DNA of 11,169 nucleotides from Campylobacter sp. (GCA_017940085.1 JAGAZK010000215.1:1-11169); one strand, 5' to 3'; shown: positions 1 through 7,230, counted from the first letter of the stretch. Notes: generated from the sequence alone by a model not told the origin. Numbers and translations are program-made.

Positions 1-1074
1 CGGATTTGATCCAGGATAGCGATCTATTTGAAATTTATCCAAATACACACTAAAAGGTAAATTTATCTTCATAGGAGACCAAAAACACTCAAAAAATTTG
101 CCTTCAATCTCTACTATACTAGGAAGTTCTGTATTAAAAATCTCTACTTGTTTGCTAATGCCTTTGTATTCTACGCTCGCTATTATCGCATCATAGCCTT
201 TTGTATGCTCATCTGCACTTTGTAAAACTCTTTTTGCACTTTTAAACATATTTTGTATAGAAAAATTTATCCCCTCAAGGCTGTAAATTCCAAGAGATTG
301 AAGTGGATTTTGCGAATTTGGAGCAATTGGAGATTTTTTCATACTCTCCATATCCATATATGAAATATTTTGATTAGTTTTTATACTAAATTTACCGTCT
401 TTCAAACTAATAAGAATAAATTTTTTCTGTGTAGCATTGTCATCAAAAGCAAAGCTAATATCGCCTACTTCCACGCTTTGACCTTGTTTTAGGCTAATAG
501 ATTTGCTGTTTTGGTCATTTGAAAAATTTACTTCTATCACAGCTTCGCCATTTTCAGATTCTACCCACTCATACAGAGCATTTGGGACAAATCCAACTGA
601 ACGAAAATAAGCACTTTCATTTCCCATATCTAATTTAATATCAAATTTGATATTTTTTGAGACATTTTTTGGCATAGAGCTTACAAAAGTATTATTTTCA
701 TCGCTTGTCCTAATACCGACATATTGTTGTGATGTGATAATGCTATCTTGTGATTGATTTTGTCTAATATGCATAATGCCCTCATATCCTAAATATCTAG
801 TCATTCCAGCACCAATTAATATAAAAATAAAACTAAAATGAAAAATCAATGCCGGTAGTTTTTTGAGAGAAAATAATTTATAAGCGTAAATATTATACGC
901 TAAATTTACTCCCAAAATCACTTGCACAAACGCAAACCACCATGCCCCATATACAGCTTCCCAAGCAGCTGGAGTTGAGTTTGCACTCTCAATAAAAGTA
1001 GCCACCGCACAAGCTATAGCAAAAATTGCCATAAAAACAAGAGCCGAACCCATACTTAAAAAGTATTTTTTCAT
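1..1074 (-). CDS. ccsBA: CcsBA (ResB-CcsA fusion) cytochrome c biogenesis protein, N-terminal part, truncated by window edge
   Basis: System II cytochrome c synthase, an inner-membrane protein that exports haem and attaches it to CxxCH motifs of periplasmic apocytochromes. The frame is open for 358 codons from ATG at 1074 to the window edge. The visible part is the ResB-like half: membrane segments at about residues 8-29, 44-66 and 74-92, then a long periplasmic domain. His79 in the third segment (LIFHFSFIF) is the candidate transmembrane haem ligand known in this family. The CcsA half with the WWD motif lies outside the window; epsilonproteobacterial fusions are roughly 1000 residues or more. 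It starts 30 bp after the livF stop, with GGA seven bases before ATG, so it is probably co-transcribed with liv. The same order is recalled from C. jejuni (Cj1013c next to livF). Identification rests on the topology, the His motif and the context; the catalytic half is unseen. Confidence 0.85.
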   Translation of the reverse strand, partial: MKKYFLSMGSALVFMAIFAIACAVATFIESANSTPAAWEAVYGAWWFAFVQVILGVNLAYNIYAYKLFSLKKLPALIFHFSFIFILIGAGMTRYLGYEGIMHIRQNQSQDSIITSQQYVGIRTSDENNTFVSSMPKNVSKNIKFDIKLDMGNESAYFRSVGFVPNALYEWVESENGEAVIEVNFSNDQNSKSISLKQGQSVEVGDISFAFDDNATQKKFILISLKDGKFSIKTNQNISYMDMESMKKSPIAPNSQNPLQSLGIYSLEGINFSIQNMFKSAKRVLQSADEHTKGYDAIIASVEYKGISKQVEIFNTELPSIVEIEGKFFECFWSPMKINLPFSVYLDKFQIDRYPGSNP

Positions 1075-1104
1075 AAATTTATCCAAATTTAACTCCAAAT
1101 TTAA

Positions 1105-1800
1105 TCATGCACCAAGATATTTTTTCTTAATCTCTTCGTTGCCAAGCATTTTTGAACTAACGCCTTCAAGCGTAATTATACCATTTTCTAACACATAAGT
1201 ATAATCACTAATCTTAAGTGCCAAAAATGCATTTTGTTCTACTAATAAAATCGTAATTCCTTCTTCTTTGAGACGCACCAAAATATCAAAAACTTCCCCA
1301 ACAATTTTTGGTGCTAGTCCAAGACTTGGCTCATCAAGCATTAATAGTTTTGGCTCACTCATCAATGCCCTTGAAATCGCAAGCATTTGGGCTTCTCCAC
1401 CACTCAAAGTCCCAGCAAGTGCATTTCTTTTGTCTGCAAGTCGCGGGAATAACTTATACATTTCATCTCTTAAATGTTCATAATTTTCGTTGTTGTTAAA
1501 AGCACCGATTTTAAGATTTTCTTCCACACTCAAATTTATAAAAACTCGCCTACCTTCAGGCACTAATGAAAGACCTTGTTTGACTAGAGTGTGGGTTTTG
1601 TGTCTTTTAGTATCATAGCCTAAAAAATTTATTTCTCCAGTCCTTTTAACCCTATTTAACAAAGCATTTAAAGTAGAAGTTTTACCAGCTCCATTTGAGC
1701 CTATAAGAGATACAATATGTCCTTCTTCTACGCTAAAATTTATCCCTTTTACTGCTTGGATTAGTCCATAATAAACATGCAAATTTCTAACGCTTATCAT
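1105..1800 (-). CDS. livF: Branched-chain amino acid ABC transporter, ATP-binding protein LivF
   Basis: Cytoplasmic ATPase of a LIV-type (HAAT family) amino acid importer; it pairs with LivG to drive uptake through LivH/LivM. 231 residues, normal for LivF. Walker A is GSNGAGKT (residues 34-41), the signature is LSGGEAQ (132-138) and Walker B is LLMLDEP (152-158). The position after Walker B that is His in many ABC ATPases is Gln in LVEQN (187-190), which is characteristic of LivF and separates it from LivG. The start ATG overlaps the livG stop by four bases (ATGA), indicating translational coupling. Last liv gene of the operon, followed by ccsBA. Confidence 0.96.
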   Translation of the reverse strand: MISVRNLHVYYGLIQAVKGINFSVEEGHIVSLIGSNGAGKTSTLNALLNRVKRTGEINFLGYDTKRHKTHTLVKQGLSLVPEGRRVFINLSVEENLKIGAFNNNENYEHLRDEMYKLFPRLADKRNALAGTLSGGEAQMLAISRALMSEPKLLMLDEPSLGLAPKIVGEVFDILVRLKEEGITILLVEQNAFLALKISDYTYVLENGIITLEGVSSKMLGNEEIKKKYLGA

Positions 1801-2561
1801 TCTATAAAGTCCCCCAAATACGCACTTATGACTTCTTTGTTTTGCACAGCATCGCTTGGAGCACCTTCAAAAATTACTCTCCCATAATCTAGCACCAACA
1901 CTCTTTCGCACAAATGATTAACAAATTTCATATCGTGTTCTATTAGTAAAATGCTCAAATTTTGTTTATTTTTCAAATCAAAAATTAGTCTTGCAAGTTC
2001 ATCAGTTTCGCTGTGGTTCATACCAGCAGCAGGTTCGTCTAATAATAATAATTTCGGACTAGTTGCCAAAGCTCTTGCGATTTCTACTTTTCGTTGATTG
2101 CCATAACTCAAACTTGTAGCGTATTCATCAGCAAATTTAGATATTTTTAAATCATCTAAAATCTCCATTGCCTTATTTCTTGCTCTTTTTTCACTAGATC
2201 TAAATCTACCTAAATGCGACAAAGCTTCTACAAAAGTATATTTCATAGAAATATCAAGCCCGATTAAGACATTTTCAAGCACACTTAGTGAGCTAAAAAG
2301 CCTAATATTTTGAAAAGTTCTTGCGATTCCAAGCCCCACTCTTTGGTGCATTTTCATCGCTGTTATGTTTTTTCTATCAAACAAAATTCGCCCACCACTC
2401 GGCTCATAAGCTCCTGTGATTATATTGAAAATCGTAGTTTTTCCAGCTCCATTTGGACCAATTAGCCCAAAAATTTCTTTTTGTTGCATACAAAAACTTG
2501 TGCTTTTGATAGCCTCAACTCCACCAAATTTTTTACTTATTTGCTCTAGCTCTAAAATCAT
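1797..2561 (-). CDS. livG: Branched-chain amino acid ABC transporter, ATP-binding protein LivG
   Basis: Second cytoplasmic ATPase of the LIV-type importer. 254 residues, full length. Walker A is GPNGAGKT (35-42), the Q-loop lies in RTFQN (81-85), the signature is LSYGNQR (151-157), Walker B is LLLLDEPAAG (171-180), and the switch His209 is in LIEHDM. The extended insertion between Walker A and the signature (FSSLSVLENVLIG region) and LSYGxQR are typical of LivG. The start overlaps the livM stop by four bases (ATGA), and AAAGG lies upstream inside livM. Its own stop overlaps livF in the same way, so livM-livG-livF are translationally coupled. Confidence 0.96.
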   Translation of the reverse strand: MILELEQISKKFGGVEAIKSTSFCMQQKEIFGLIGPNGAGKTTIFNIITGAYEPSGGRILFDRKNITAMKMHQRVGLGIARTFQNIRLFSSLSVLENVLIGLDISMKYTFVEALSHLGRFRSSEKRARNKAMEILDDLKISKFADEYATSLSYGNQRKVEIARALATSPKLLLLDEPAAGMNHSETDELARLIFDLKNKQNLSILLIEHDMKFVNHLCERVLVLDYGRVIFEGAPSDAVQNKEVISAYLGDFIE

Positions 2562-3628
2562 CTTTTAAGACCTTTTTTGAGCTTTTTGAATACATCTGTG
2601 AGTTCTAATTGTCCCATAATGCCACGCCTTGCAAACAGCATTACAAGTATTAGTATCACAGAAAATACTACCATTCTTAGTCCTGGCAATGCTCTTGGCT
2701 CATATCCAAAGCTATCCATAAATGGCAAATAAATCGGATATTCATCTAAAAATCTCAGCCATTCGCTTCCGCCAATTACTAAAATCGCCCCCAAAATCGC
2801 TCCACTCGTGCTTCCTAAGCCACCAAGCACTATAATTATAAGAAGTTGGAATGTGAATAAAAATGTAAATTGATCAGGCGTTACGCTTCCAAGCAATCCC
2901 ACAAGCAAAGCACCGCCCACGCCTTCAAAAAATGCACTCACACAAAACGCAAGAGTTTTAATCTTAAATGTATTAACTCCCATAGCACTTGCTGCATCTT
3001 CATCATCTCTTACAGCTTTCATAGCTCTGCCAAATTTAGAATACACAATATTTAAAATAACAATCACAGCGATTATCGCACTAATCCCGCTATAATAAAT
3101 ATTTGTGTATCTCAAAGTCGGATCGCCATTTTCATCTTTGAGCATAACTCCTGTTAGCCCTAAAGATCCATTAGTAAAGCTTGGGAAATTTATAGCCAAA
3201 AGCGTGATTATAAAACCAAACCCCAAAGTTACAATCGCTAAATAATCTCCCCTTACCCTAAATACAGGCACAGCTAAAATCAAAGCCAAAATCGTAGCAC
3301 AAATGCCACTAATTATCATCGTAATAATAAAATTACCCACATGCAAAGCCAAAATCAATTCTGCTGGGTCTTCCACATCAAATTGATACGATTTCGCATC
3401 TGCATCAAGCAAAAGCAAGGCCGCTACATAAGCACCCACTGCCACAAATCCATTTGGCTCTAGGCTAAATTGCCCAGTAACACCGTTTATTAGGTTGTAA
3501 CTAATTGCCAAAATAATAAAAATAGCTATATTATTTAGCTTTGCAAGTCCGTATTCGTCAAAAAACAAATCAGCCACAACAATACAAGCAAAAGCCAAAA
3601 CAAAAAATAAAATATGCGTTTTTTTCAT
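2558..3628 (-). CDS. livM: Branched-chain amino acid ABC transporter, permease LivM
   Basis: Inner-membrane permease that forms the translocation path with LivH. From the chosen start it has 356 residues with about nine or ten hydrophobic segments. The cytoplasmic coupling loop GRAMKAVRDDEDAASAMG, followed by the segment with FFEGVGGAL, matches the LivM-type EAA loop contacting the ATPases. Start choice: the frame extends to a TTG at 3649, inside livH, but ATG at 3628 has a good ribosome binding site (AGTAGG about six bases before it) and begins one base after the livH stop, so it is preferred; the longer form would add seven residues. The tail KKLKKGLKR is positively charged, consistent with a cytoplasmic C-terminus. 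The gene is coupled to livG by an ATGA overlap. Confidence 0.94.
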   Translation of the reverse strand: MKKTHILFFVLAFACIVVADLFFDEYGLAKLNNIAIFIILAISYNLINGVTGQFSLEPNGFVAVGAYVAALLLLDADAKSYQFDVEDPAELILALHVGNFIITMIISGICATILALILAVPVFRVRGDYLAIVTLGFGFIITLLAINFPSFTNGSLGLTGVMLKDENGDPTLRYTNIYYSGISAIIAVIVILNIVYSKFGRAMKAVRDDEDAASAMGVNTFKIKTLAFCVSAFFEGVGGALLVGLLGSVTPDQFTFLFTFQLLIIIVLGGLGSTSGAILGAILVIGGSEWLRFLDEYPIYLPFMDSFGYEPRALPGLRMVVFSVILILVMLFARRGIMGQLELTDVFKKLKKGLKR

Positions 3629-3629
3629 A

Positions 3630-4526
3630 TCAAAACCTACTTTTTTCAAAATTTATGCCAAGTATTCCAGTAGGCTTAAACAACAAAACCAAAATCAAAA
3701 ATATAAAAGCAAATGCATCTTTAAATCCAGCAAGTTCTGGCAAAAATGCCACTGCCACGACTTCGGTAAATCCTATAATAAATCCACCCAAAACCGCACC
3801 AACTACACTTCCTATTCCACCCAAAACCGCAGCCGCAAATGCTTTTAATCCTATCAAAATCCCCATTAAAGGATCTATGCTTGGATAACTTATCGCCCAA
3901 AATACACCGCCCACAGCAGCAAGAGCTGAACCCAAACAAAAAACAATAGAAATAATAAAATTTGCGTTAATTCCCATTAAATGGACTGTCGTAATATCAA
4001 AAGCCAATGCTCTAATAGCTATGCCATATTTTGTTTTATAAAGTATAAATAAAACCACCAAAAGTAGCATTAGAGTTACATAAGGCACTATTAGTGAGCT
4101 CATCGGCAAAGTCAAATGAGCAATATCAACAACTTGAGTAAAAAACTCAGGAACATCAAATTTTCTTGGAGTCGCACCAAAAATCACTTGAAATGTATTT
4201 TCAAGCAAAAAACTAACACCAATTGCTGTAATTAGCAAAGAAATTCTAGGGGCTTTTCTTAGTGGCTTATAAGCTACCATATCTATACTCACGCCCAAAA
4301 TCATCGCCATAGTCAGTGCAAAAACCAAAGCAAAAACAAAAGGCAAATTTAGGCTTGTCATAGAAAAAAGTGTGCAGTAAGCTCCGACCATCATAATATC
4401 GCCGTGAGCAAAATTTATTAGTCTCAAAACACCATAAACCATCGTATATCCAATAGCTATTAGTGCATACATTGAGCCTAAGCTAAACCCACTAATCATT
4501 TGCTGAAAAAATAATAAACTATCCAT
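3630..4526 (-). CDS. livH: Branched-chain amino acid ABC transporter, permease LivH
   Basis: Inner-membrane permease partner of LivM. 298 residues, about eight hydrophobic segments. Family motifs are clear: GYTMVYGVLRLINFAHGD near residues 27-44, typical of LivH, and the coupling loop GIAIRALAFDITTVHLMGIN before a glycine-rich segment (LAAVGGVFWA). ATG at 4526 has GGGG six to nine bases upstream as a weak Shine-Dalgarno. The 78-bp gap to livK contains a strong hairpin and seven AAATTT words, so livH expression may be set by partial termination or RNA processing after livK. First of the four membrane/ATPase genes; livM begins one base after its stop. Confidence 0.95.
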   Translation of the reverse strand: MDSLLFFQQMISGFSLGSMYALIAIGYTMVYGVLRLINFAHGDIMMVGAYCTLFSMTSLNLPFVFALVFALTMAMILGVSIDMVAYKPLRKAPRISLLITAIGVSFLLENTFQVIFGATPRKFDVPEFFTQVVDIAHLTLPMSSLIVPYVTLMLLLVVLFILYKTKYGIAIRALAFDITTVHLMGINANFIISIVFCLGSALAAVGGVFWAISYPSIDPLMGILIGLKAFAAAVLGGIGSVVGAVLGGFIIGFTEVVAVAFLPELAGFKDAFAFIFLILVLLFKPTGILGINFEKSRF

Positions 4527-4556
4527 TTTGCCCCAAATTTAATCCAAAATTTAATT

Positions 4557-4606
4557 AAATTTAATCAAATTTGCTCCAAATTTAGAGCAAATTTGATATT
4601 AAATTT
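4557..4606 (-). terminator. Strong hairpin between livK and livH (attenuator or mRNA-stability element)
   Basis: A 13-bp perfect inverted repeat (4564-4576 with 4585-4597, arms ATCAAATTTGCTC / GAGCAAATTTGAT) encloses an eight-base loop. Beyond a two-base bulge the arms continue for seven more pairs (4557-4563 with 4600-4606). It starts within the livK stop codon. The sequence after it on the minus strand has only short T runs, so full termination is doubtful. By analogy with binding-protein operons, it more likely keeps livK transcript in excess over livHMGF by partial termination or 3'-end protection. The arms are built from AAATTT words. Confidence 0.6.
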
Positions 4607-5717
4607 ACGGATTTACAGTGTCTTTATATGTAAATTTGCCGTTTTTGACTTCTTTGATTACCAAAGATCTTATGGCGTTTCCTTTTTTGTCTATATTAAT
4701 AAACCCAGAAATACCTTCAAAATTCTTAGTTTGTTTGATTTTATCGTTTATACATACGCTGTTTGCCGGATCTTCACATCTATTCATAGCATCTAAAATC
4801 AACATATAAGCATCAGCTCCTAATGTCGTAAATCCCGGAATGTCAGTCGTGCCTTTGGCTTTTTTATAAGTATCGATAAAATTTTTGCTGTTGTTTGTCG
4901 GAGGATTTGAGCTATCAAAAACATCTGTTGAAAGATAGCCTTCACCTGCTTTGCCAGCGAGTTCTATAAATGTATTTTGAGCTACGCCATCTCCACTAGC
5001 AAACACAGTTCCTACGCCGATTTGTCTTGCTTGGCGAACAAGCATTGAAGCTTCTTGATAATAAAATGGAGCATAAACTACATCTGGTTTTAGACTTGCG
5101 ATTTGTGAAGCTATGGCTTTAAAATCTTTATCGCCACTATTGATTTTAAGCTCTTTTAAGACTTTGCCGCCACCTGTGGTAAATTCTTTCTTGAAAGCTT
5201 TTGCAAGACCCAAAGAATAAGCAGTAGATTGATCTACTACTAAAACTGCTGTTTTATAGTTTTGAGATTTTGCGTATTTTGCAAAACTTGTGCCTTGAAA
5301 ACTATCCATGAAAGTAACTCTAGCACCAAATTTACTTCTATCAAGAAGTTTGTCAGCTGTAGCAGCTGGAGCCACTACTGGGATTTTTTTCTCATCACCG
5401 ATTTGGATTACTTGTTGAGTATTTCCTGTAGTCATAGCACCGATTATTGCTGATACTTTGTCTTGAACTGCTAGTTTAGTCGTAGCTGTAGAAGTTTCGA
5501 TCTTGTCGCCTTTGTTATCAACTAAAATTAGTTTAATTGTATCGCCATTTTTGGTTTTTGGGGCGATTTTGTTAGCTATTTCTATGCCTTCCCAAGCAGT
5601 TTGTCCATAACTCGCTACAGCTCCAGTCATAGGAAGCACCACGCCGATTTTGATTTCTTTAGCCATAGATACGCTAGTAGCCAAAGCCAAAGCCACTACA
5701 AATGAAGTTTTTTTCAT
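4605..5717 (-). CDS. livK: Branched-chain amino acid ABC transporter, periplasmic binding protein LivK/LivJ
   Basis: Periplasmic substrate-binding protein (leucine/isoleucine/valine-binding family, type I fold) that delivers amino acids to LivHM. 370 residues. The signal peptide is residues 1-19 (MKKTSFVVAL..., predicted cleavage after SMA), and the mature chain starts KEIKIGVVLPMTG, the family hallmark. GAMTTGN (93-99) and APAATAD (116-122) line the usual ligand pocket. Cys314 and Cys322 could form a disulfide. AAGGAG lies six bases before ATG, a strong ribosome binding site. C. jejuni has two binding-protein genes (livJ and livK) here; this window has one, so the J/K label is arbitrary and substrate preference cannot be read from the sequence. 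It starts 18 bp after the cytochrome gene. Confidence 0.94.
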   Translation of the reverse strand: MKKTSFVVALALATSVSMAKEIKIGVVLPMTGAVASYGQTAWEGIEIANKIAPKTKNGDTIKLILVDNKGDKIETSTATTKLAVQDKVSAIIGAMTTGNTQQVIQIGDEKKIPVVAPAATADKLLDRSKFGARVTFMDSFQGTSFAKYAKSQNYKTAVLVVDQSTAYSLGLAKAFKKEFTTGGGKVLKELKINSGDKDFKAIASQIASLKPDVVYAPFYYQEASMLVRQARQIGVGTVFASGDGVAQNTFIELAGKAGEGYLSTDVFDSSNPPTNNSKNFIDTYKKAKGTTDIPGFTTLGADAYMLILDAMNRCEDPANSVCINDKIKQTKNFEGISGFINIDKKGNAIRSLVIKEVKNGKFTYKDTVNP

Positions 5718-5735
5718 GATTTCTCCTTTAAGTTA

Positions 5736-6263
5736 TCAAAAAAATGATTTTTCTAATTTATCTATATCTTCGCCTTTGAGATAATAAATTATCGCTCTTA
5801 ATTGTCTGCCACCGATTTTTTGGGCATAAAGTTGCATTGTGGTTTTTAATCTCCCGCCATATTCGCTATCTGCTGAATAAAACGAAATTGAGTTTTTAAT
5901 ATCCACCGCTTCCATATCAATAAGTCTTTTTGAAGCATTTAAAGCTCTTTTTGTGCCTTTTTCGCCATGACAGACTTTGCAATTTTTATTATAAATTTCT
6001 TCGCCTTTTGTATAAAGCTCATCTAAATTTTCGCTATTTGCTACGCTTTGAGTAGTATTTAGATCTAAAACTGGATTAGTCGCATTTTCATCTTTTTGAT
6101 AAGTATTGACACTCATATTTTGATCTTGGGCGTGTTTTTTGACAAGTTCGCTTAATTCTTTGCCAAACTCGCCTTTGGCTTCTATGACATAAGTATCTTC
6201 AGCCAAGCTCAAGCCAAAAATACAAGCTAATAAAGCAATAAATTTAATTAAATTTGATTTCAT
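5736..6263 (-). CDS. Periplasmic monohaem cytochrome c (Cj1020c-like)
   Basis: Small exported c-type cytochrome, probably a periplasmic electron carrier. 175 residues. The signal peptide is about residues 1-21 (cleavage after SLA). Residues 22-85 are a polar, Asn/Thr-rich segment without haem motifs. The haem domain follows, with CKVCH at 95-99 and Met143 (TTMQLYAQ) as probable sixth ligand, ending in the helix LRAIIYYLKG typical of class I cytochromes. AGGAA lies five bases before ATG, and a TATAAT box lies 28 bp upstream of the start. It is the first gene of the transcription unit that continues into livK and ends in ccsBA, whose product would mature this cytochrome. The redox partner is unknown. 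Confidence 0.88.
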   Translation of the reverse strand: MKSNLIKFIALLACIFGLSLAEDTYVIEAKGEFGKELSELVKKHAQDQNMSVNTYQKDENATNPVLDLNTTQSVANSENLDELYTKGEEIYNKNCKVCHGEKGTKRALNASKRLIDMEAVDIKNSISFYSADSEYGGRLKTTMQLYAQKIGGRQLRAIIYYLKGEDIDKLEKSFF

Positions 6264-6290
6264 CGAAATTCCTAAAAAAATAGATTTTTG

Positions 6291-6296
6291 ATTATA
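6291..6296 (-). promoter_or_regulatory. Sigma-70 -10 box of the cytochrome c–liv–ccsBA operon
   Basis: Perfect TATAAT on the minus strand, 28-33 bases before the cytochrome start codon, preceded by a T-rich stretch. At the -35 position there is only TTAGCT, a poor match; Campylobacter vegetative promoters generally lack a -35 box and use periodic T-rich upstream DNA. The ribosome binding site AGGAA follows at 6269-6273. Confidence 0.7.
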
Positions 6297-6397
6297 GAAA
6301 AATTTGTTTTAAAAGCTAATAAATATTTTTGGATTTGGGGTTATGATATTTGAAGCATTTTTGTCTTTGTTATAGCAGTTTATTTAAAACTTATTCA

Positions 6398-6663
6398 TTT
6401 TGTTATTTTAAGCATTCCCTTTGTTATTCTAAGCCAACACTTTTTGTCATTACGAGCACTTCTTTTGTCATTGAGAGCTAATATCTTTTTTCGTCATTCT
6501 TCGCCTACGGCTCAGAATGACAAAAGGAGTGTTCAGAATGATACAAAAGGTTGGTTTAGAATAACAATTTGATTTAATTCCACGCCCAGCGGGTGAAAAT
6601 TAGCTCTCAATGACAAAATGGAAATGGCTTAGAATAACAAAAAGTTGGCTTAAAATCATAAAA
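6398..6663. repeat. Nested inverted array of ~22-bp TTTTGTYATTCTRAGC half-units
   Basis: This explains most of the 414-bp gene-free stretch 6264-6677. Five half-units in one orientation (TTTTGT/ATT type, at about 6398, 6420, 6441, 6463, 6488) are followed by six in the opposite orientation (about 6510, 6533, 6555, 6600, 6626, 6648). Steps are usually 21-24 bp. Outer units pair with outer, inner with inner: 6420-6436 with 6625-6641 (17 bp exact), 6463-6482 with 6599-6618 (20 bp exact), and 6493-6500 with 6514-6521 as the central hairpin, with GCC/GGC in its loop. The outermost pair, 6398-6413 with 6648-6663, is imperfect. No open frame of note is present. It resembles REP- or MITE-type palindromic elements; no transposase or clear target duplication is visible. 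Confidence 0.75.
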
Positions 6664-6677
6664 AACTAAAAATCACA

Positions 6678-6797
6678 TTATTTATCTGTGGTGGGTTTTT
6701 TATCATCAATTGATGAATCAACAAGTGTTTTTACGATATAAAACATCATTCCACAAAGAGCAGCGATAGCAAAAATAGCAGTTATAAATCCAATCAT
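6678..6797 (-). CDS. 39-residue single-span membrane protein, function unknown
   Basis: Not recognised. The translation begins MIGFITAIFAIAALCGMMFY and ends in a short polar tail (SSIDDKKPTTDK), giving one hydrophobic span at about residues 3-25 and a charged C-terminus. The start codon overlaps the stop of the preceding 31-residue gene by four bases (ATGA), the arrangement seen in the liv genes, which supports genuine translation although the gene is tiny. Third gene of a three-gene cluster (75, 31 and 39 residues). No clear terminator follows; the inverted-repeat array begins (from this side) 15 bp downstream and may end the transcript. Confidence 0.6.
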   Translation of the reverse strand: MIGFITAIFAIAALCGMMFYIVKTLVDSSIDDKKPTTDK

Positions 6798-6889
6798 TCA
6801 GTTTTGCCTAATTCATTGGCACTTTTTAAAGCTATAAAAGCTACAACAAATAAAACTGCAAAAACAACCAACATAGCAAAAGTTCGCAT
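6794..6889 (-). CDS. 31-residue single-span membrane protein, function unknown
   Basis: Not recognised. It reads MRTFAMLVVFAVLFVVAFIA and then a short polar end (LKSANELGKTE): one hydrophobic span with Arg2 before it. AAGGA (6896-6900) lies seven bases before ATG and overlaps the stop codon of the upstream 75-residue gene (TAAGGA), a compact, translationally coupled layout. The gene ends in an ATGA overlap with the next one. Its length is below most annotation cut-offs, so it is likely missing from databases; the signals on both sides are the main support. Confidence 0.6.
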   Translation of the reverse strand: MRTFAMLVVFAVLFVVAFIALKSANELGKTE

Positions 6890-6898
6890 TATTTATCC

Positions 6899-7126
6899 TT
6901 ATTCTCGTCCAATTTGACGGATTTTTTTATTTATCAAGATATTAATTTTAATTACAGACAATGCTAAAATTATCAAAATAATCACAGACAATAACAAAAA
7001 CAAAATATCAATCTTAGCGTAATTAGAAGCTACCCAGCCACACATAGCAGTCATCACGCCCACGACTACACCAAGCCAAAATTTAAGCATTCCAAGTTGT
7101 TCTTTTAGTTCATCTAACTTAGGCAA
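6899..7126 (-). CDS. 75-residue two-span membrane protein, function unknown
   Basis: The start is TTG at 7126, chosen because AAGGAA (7133-7138) lies six bases upstream; the first in-frame ATG (Met13) would cut into the N-terminus and has no comparable site. The N-terminus is short and polar with a DELKEQ stretch, then come two hydrophobic spans (about residues 16-37 and 41-63) and a basic tail with the pattern NKKIRQIG. From memory, small proteins of this build (polar helix, two spans, KKI..I tail) occur widely in Campylobacter and other bacteria as hypothetical proteins; no function is assigned here. First gene of the small-protein operon, with its own extended -10 promoter just after the porin terminator. 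Confidence 0.75.
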   Translation of the reverse strand: MPKLDELKEQLGMLKFWLGVVVGVMTAMCGWVASNYAKIDILFLLLSVIILIILALSVIKINILINKKIRQIGRE

Positions 7127-7151
7127 ATTTATTCCTTAATAAATTTTGGAG

Positions 7152-7160
7152 ATTATAACA
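7152..7160 (-). promoter_or_regulatory. Extended -10 promoter of the small membrane protein operon
   Basis: Minus-strand TGTTATAAT: a perfect TATAAT (7152-7157) with TG one base upstream, the extended -10 form. It sits 25 bases before the TTG start of the 75-residue gene and 28 bases past the porin terminator stem, in a T-rich stretch. This gives the three small genes their own promoter. Confidence 0.7.
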
Positions 7161-7188
7161 CAAAAGATTAAAAAATTGAAAGAAAAAA

Positions 7189-7208
7189 GCGGAGCTGAGA
7201 AGCTCCGC
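7189..7208 (-). terminator. Intrinsic terminator of the porin gene
   Basis: Perfect 8-bp GC-rich stem (GCGGAGCT 7189-7196 with AGCTCCGC 7201-7208) around a four-base loop, extendable by one A-T pair. On the minus strand it is followed at once by TTTTTTCTTTC. It lies 22 bp after the porin stop. A canonical rho-independent terminator, as expected for a highly expressed gene. Confidence 0.93.
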
Positions 7209-7230
7209 TGTGAATTTAATCCATTAAGAA

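Noticed and set aside
3629..3649. Longer livM start at TTG 3649
   Set aside because: It lies inside livH without a good ribosome binding site, while ATG at 3628 has AGTAGG and immediately follows the livH stop.
3721..3939. Cys/Gly-rich minus-strand frame inside livH
   Set aside because: A shadow frame within livH, whose own frame has full family motifs.
6398..6663. CRISPR array
   Set aside because: Units occur in both orientations, are degenerate and have no unique spacers of constant length; no cas genes are present.
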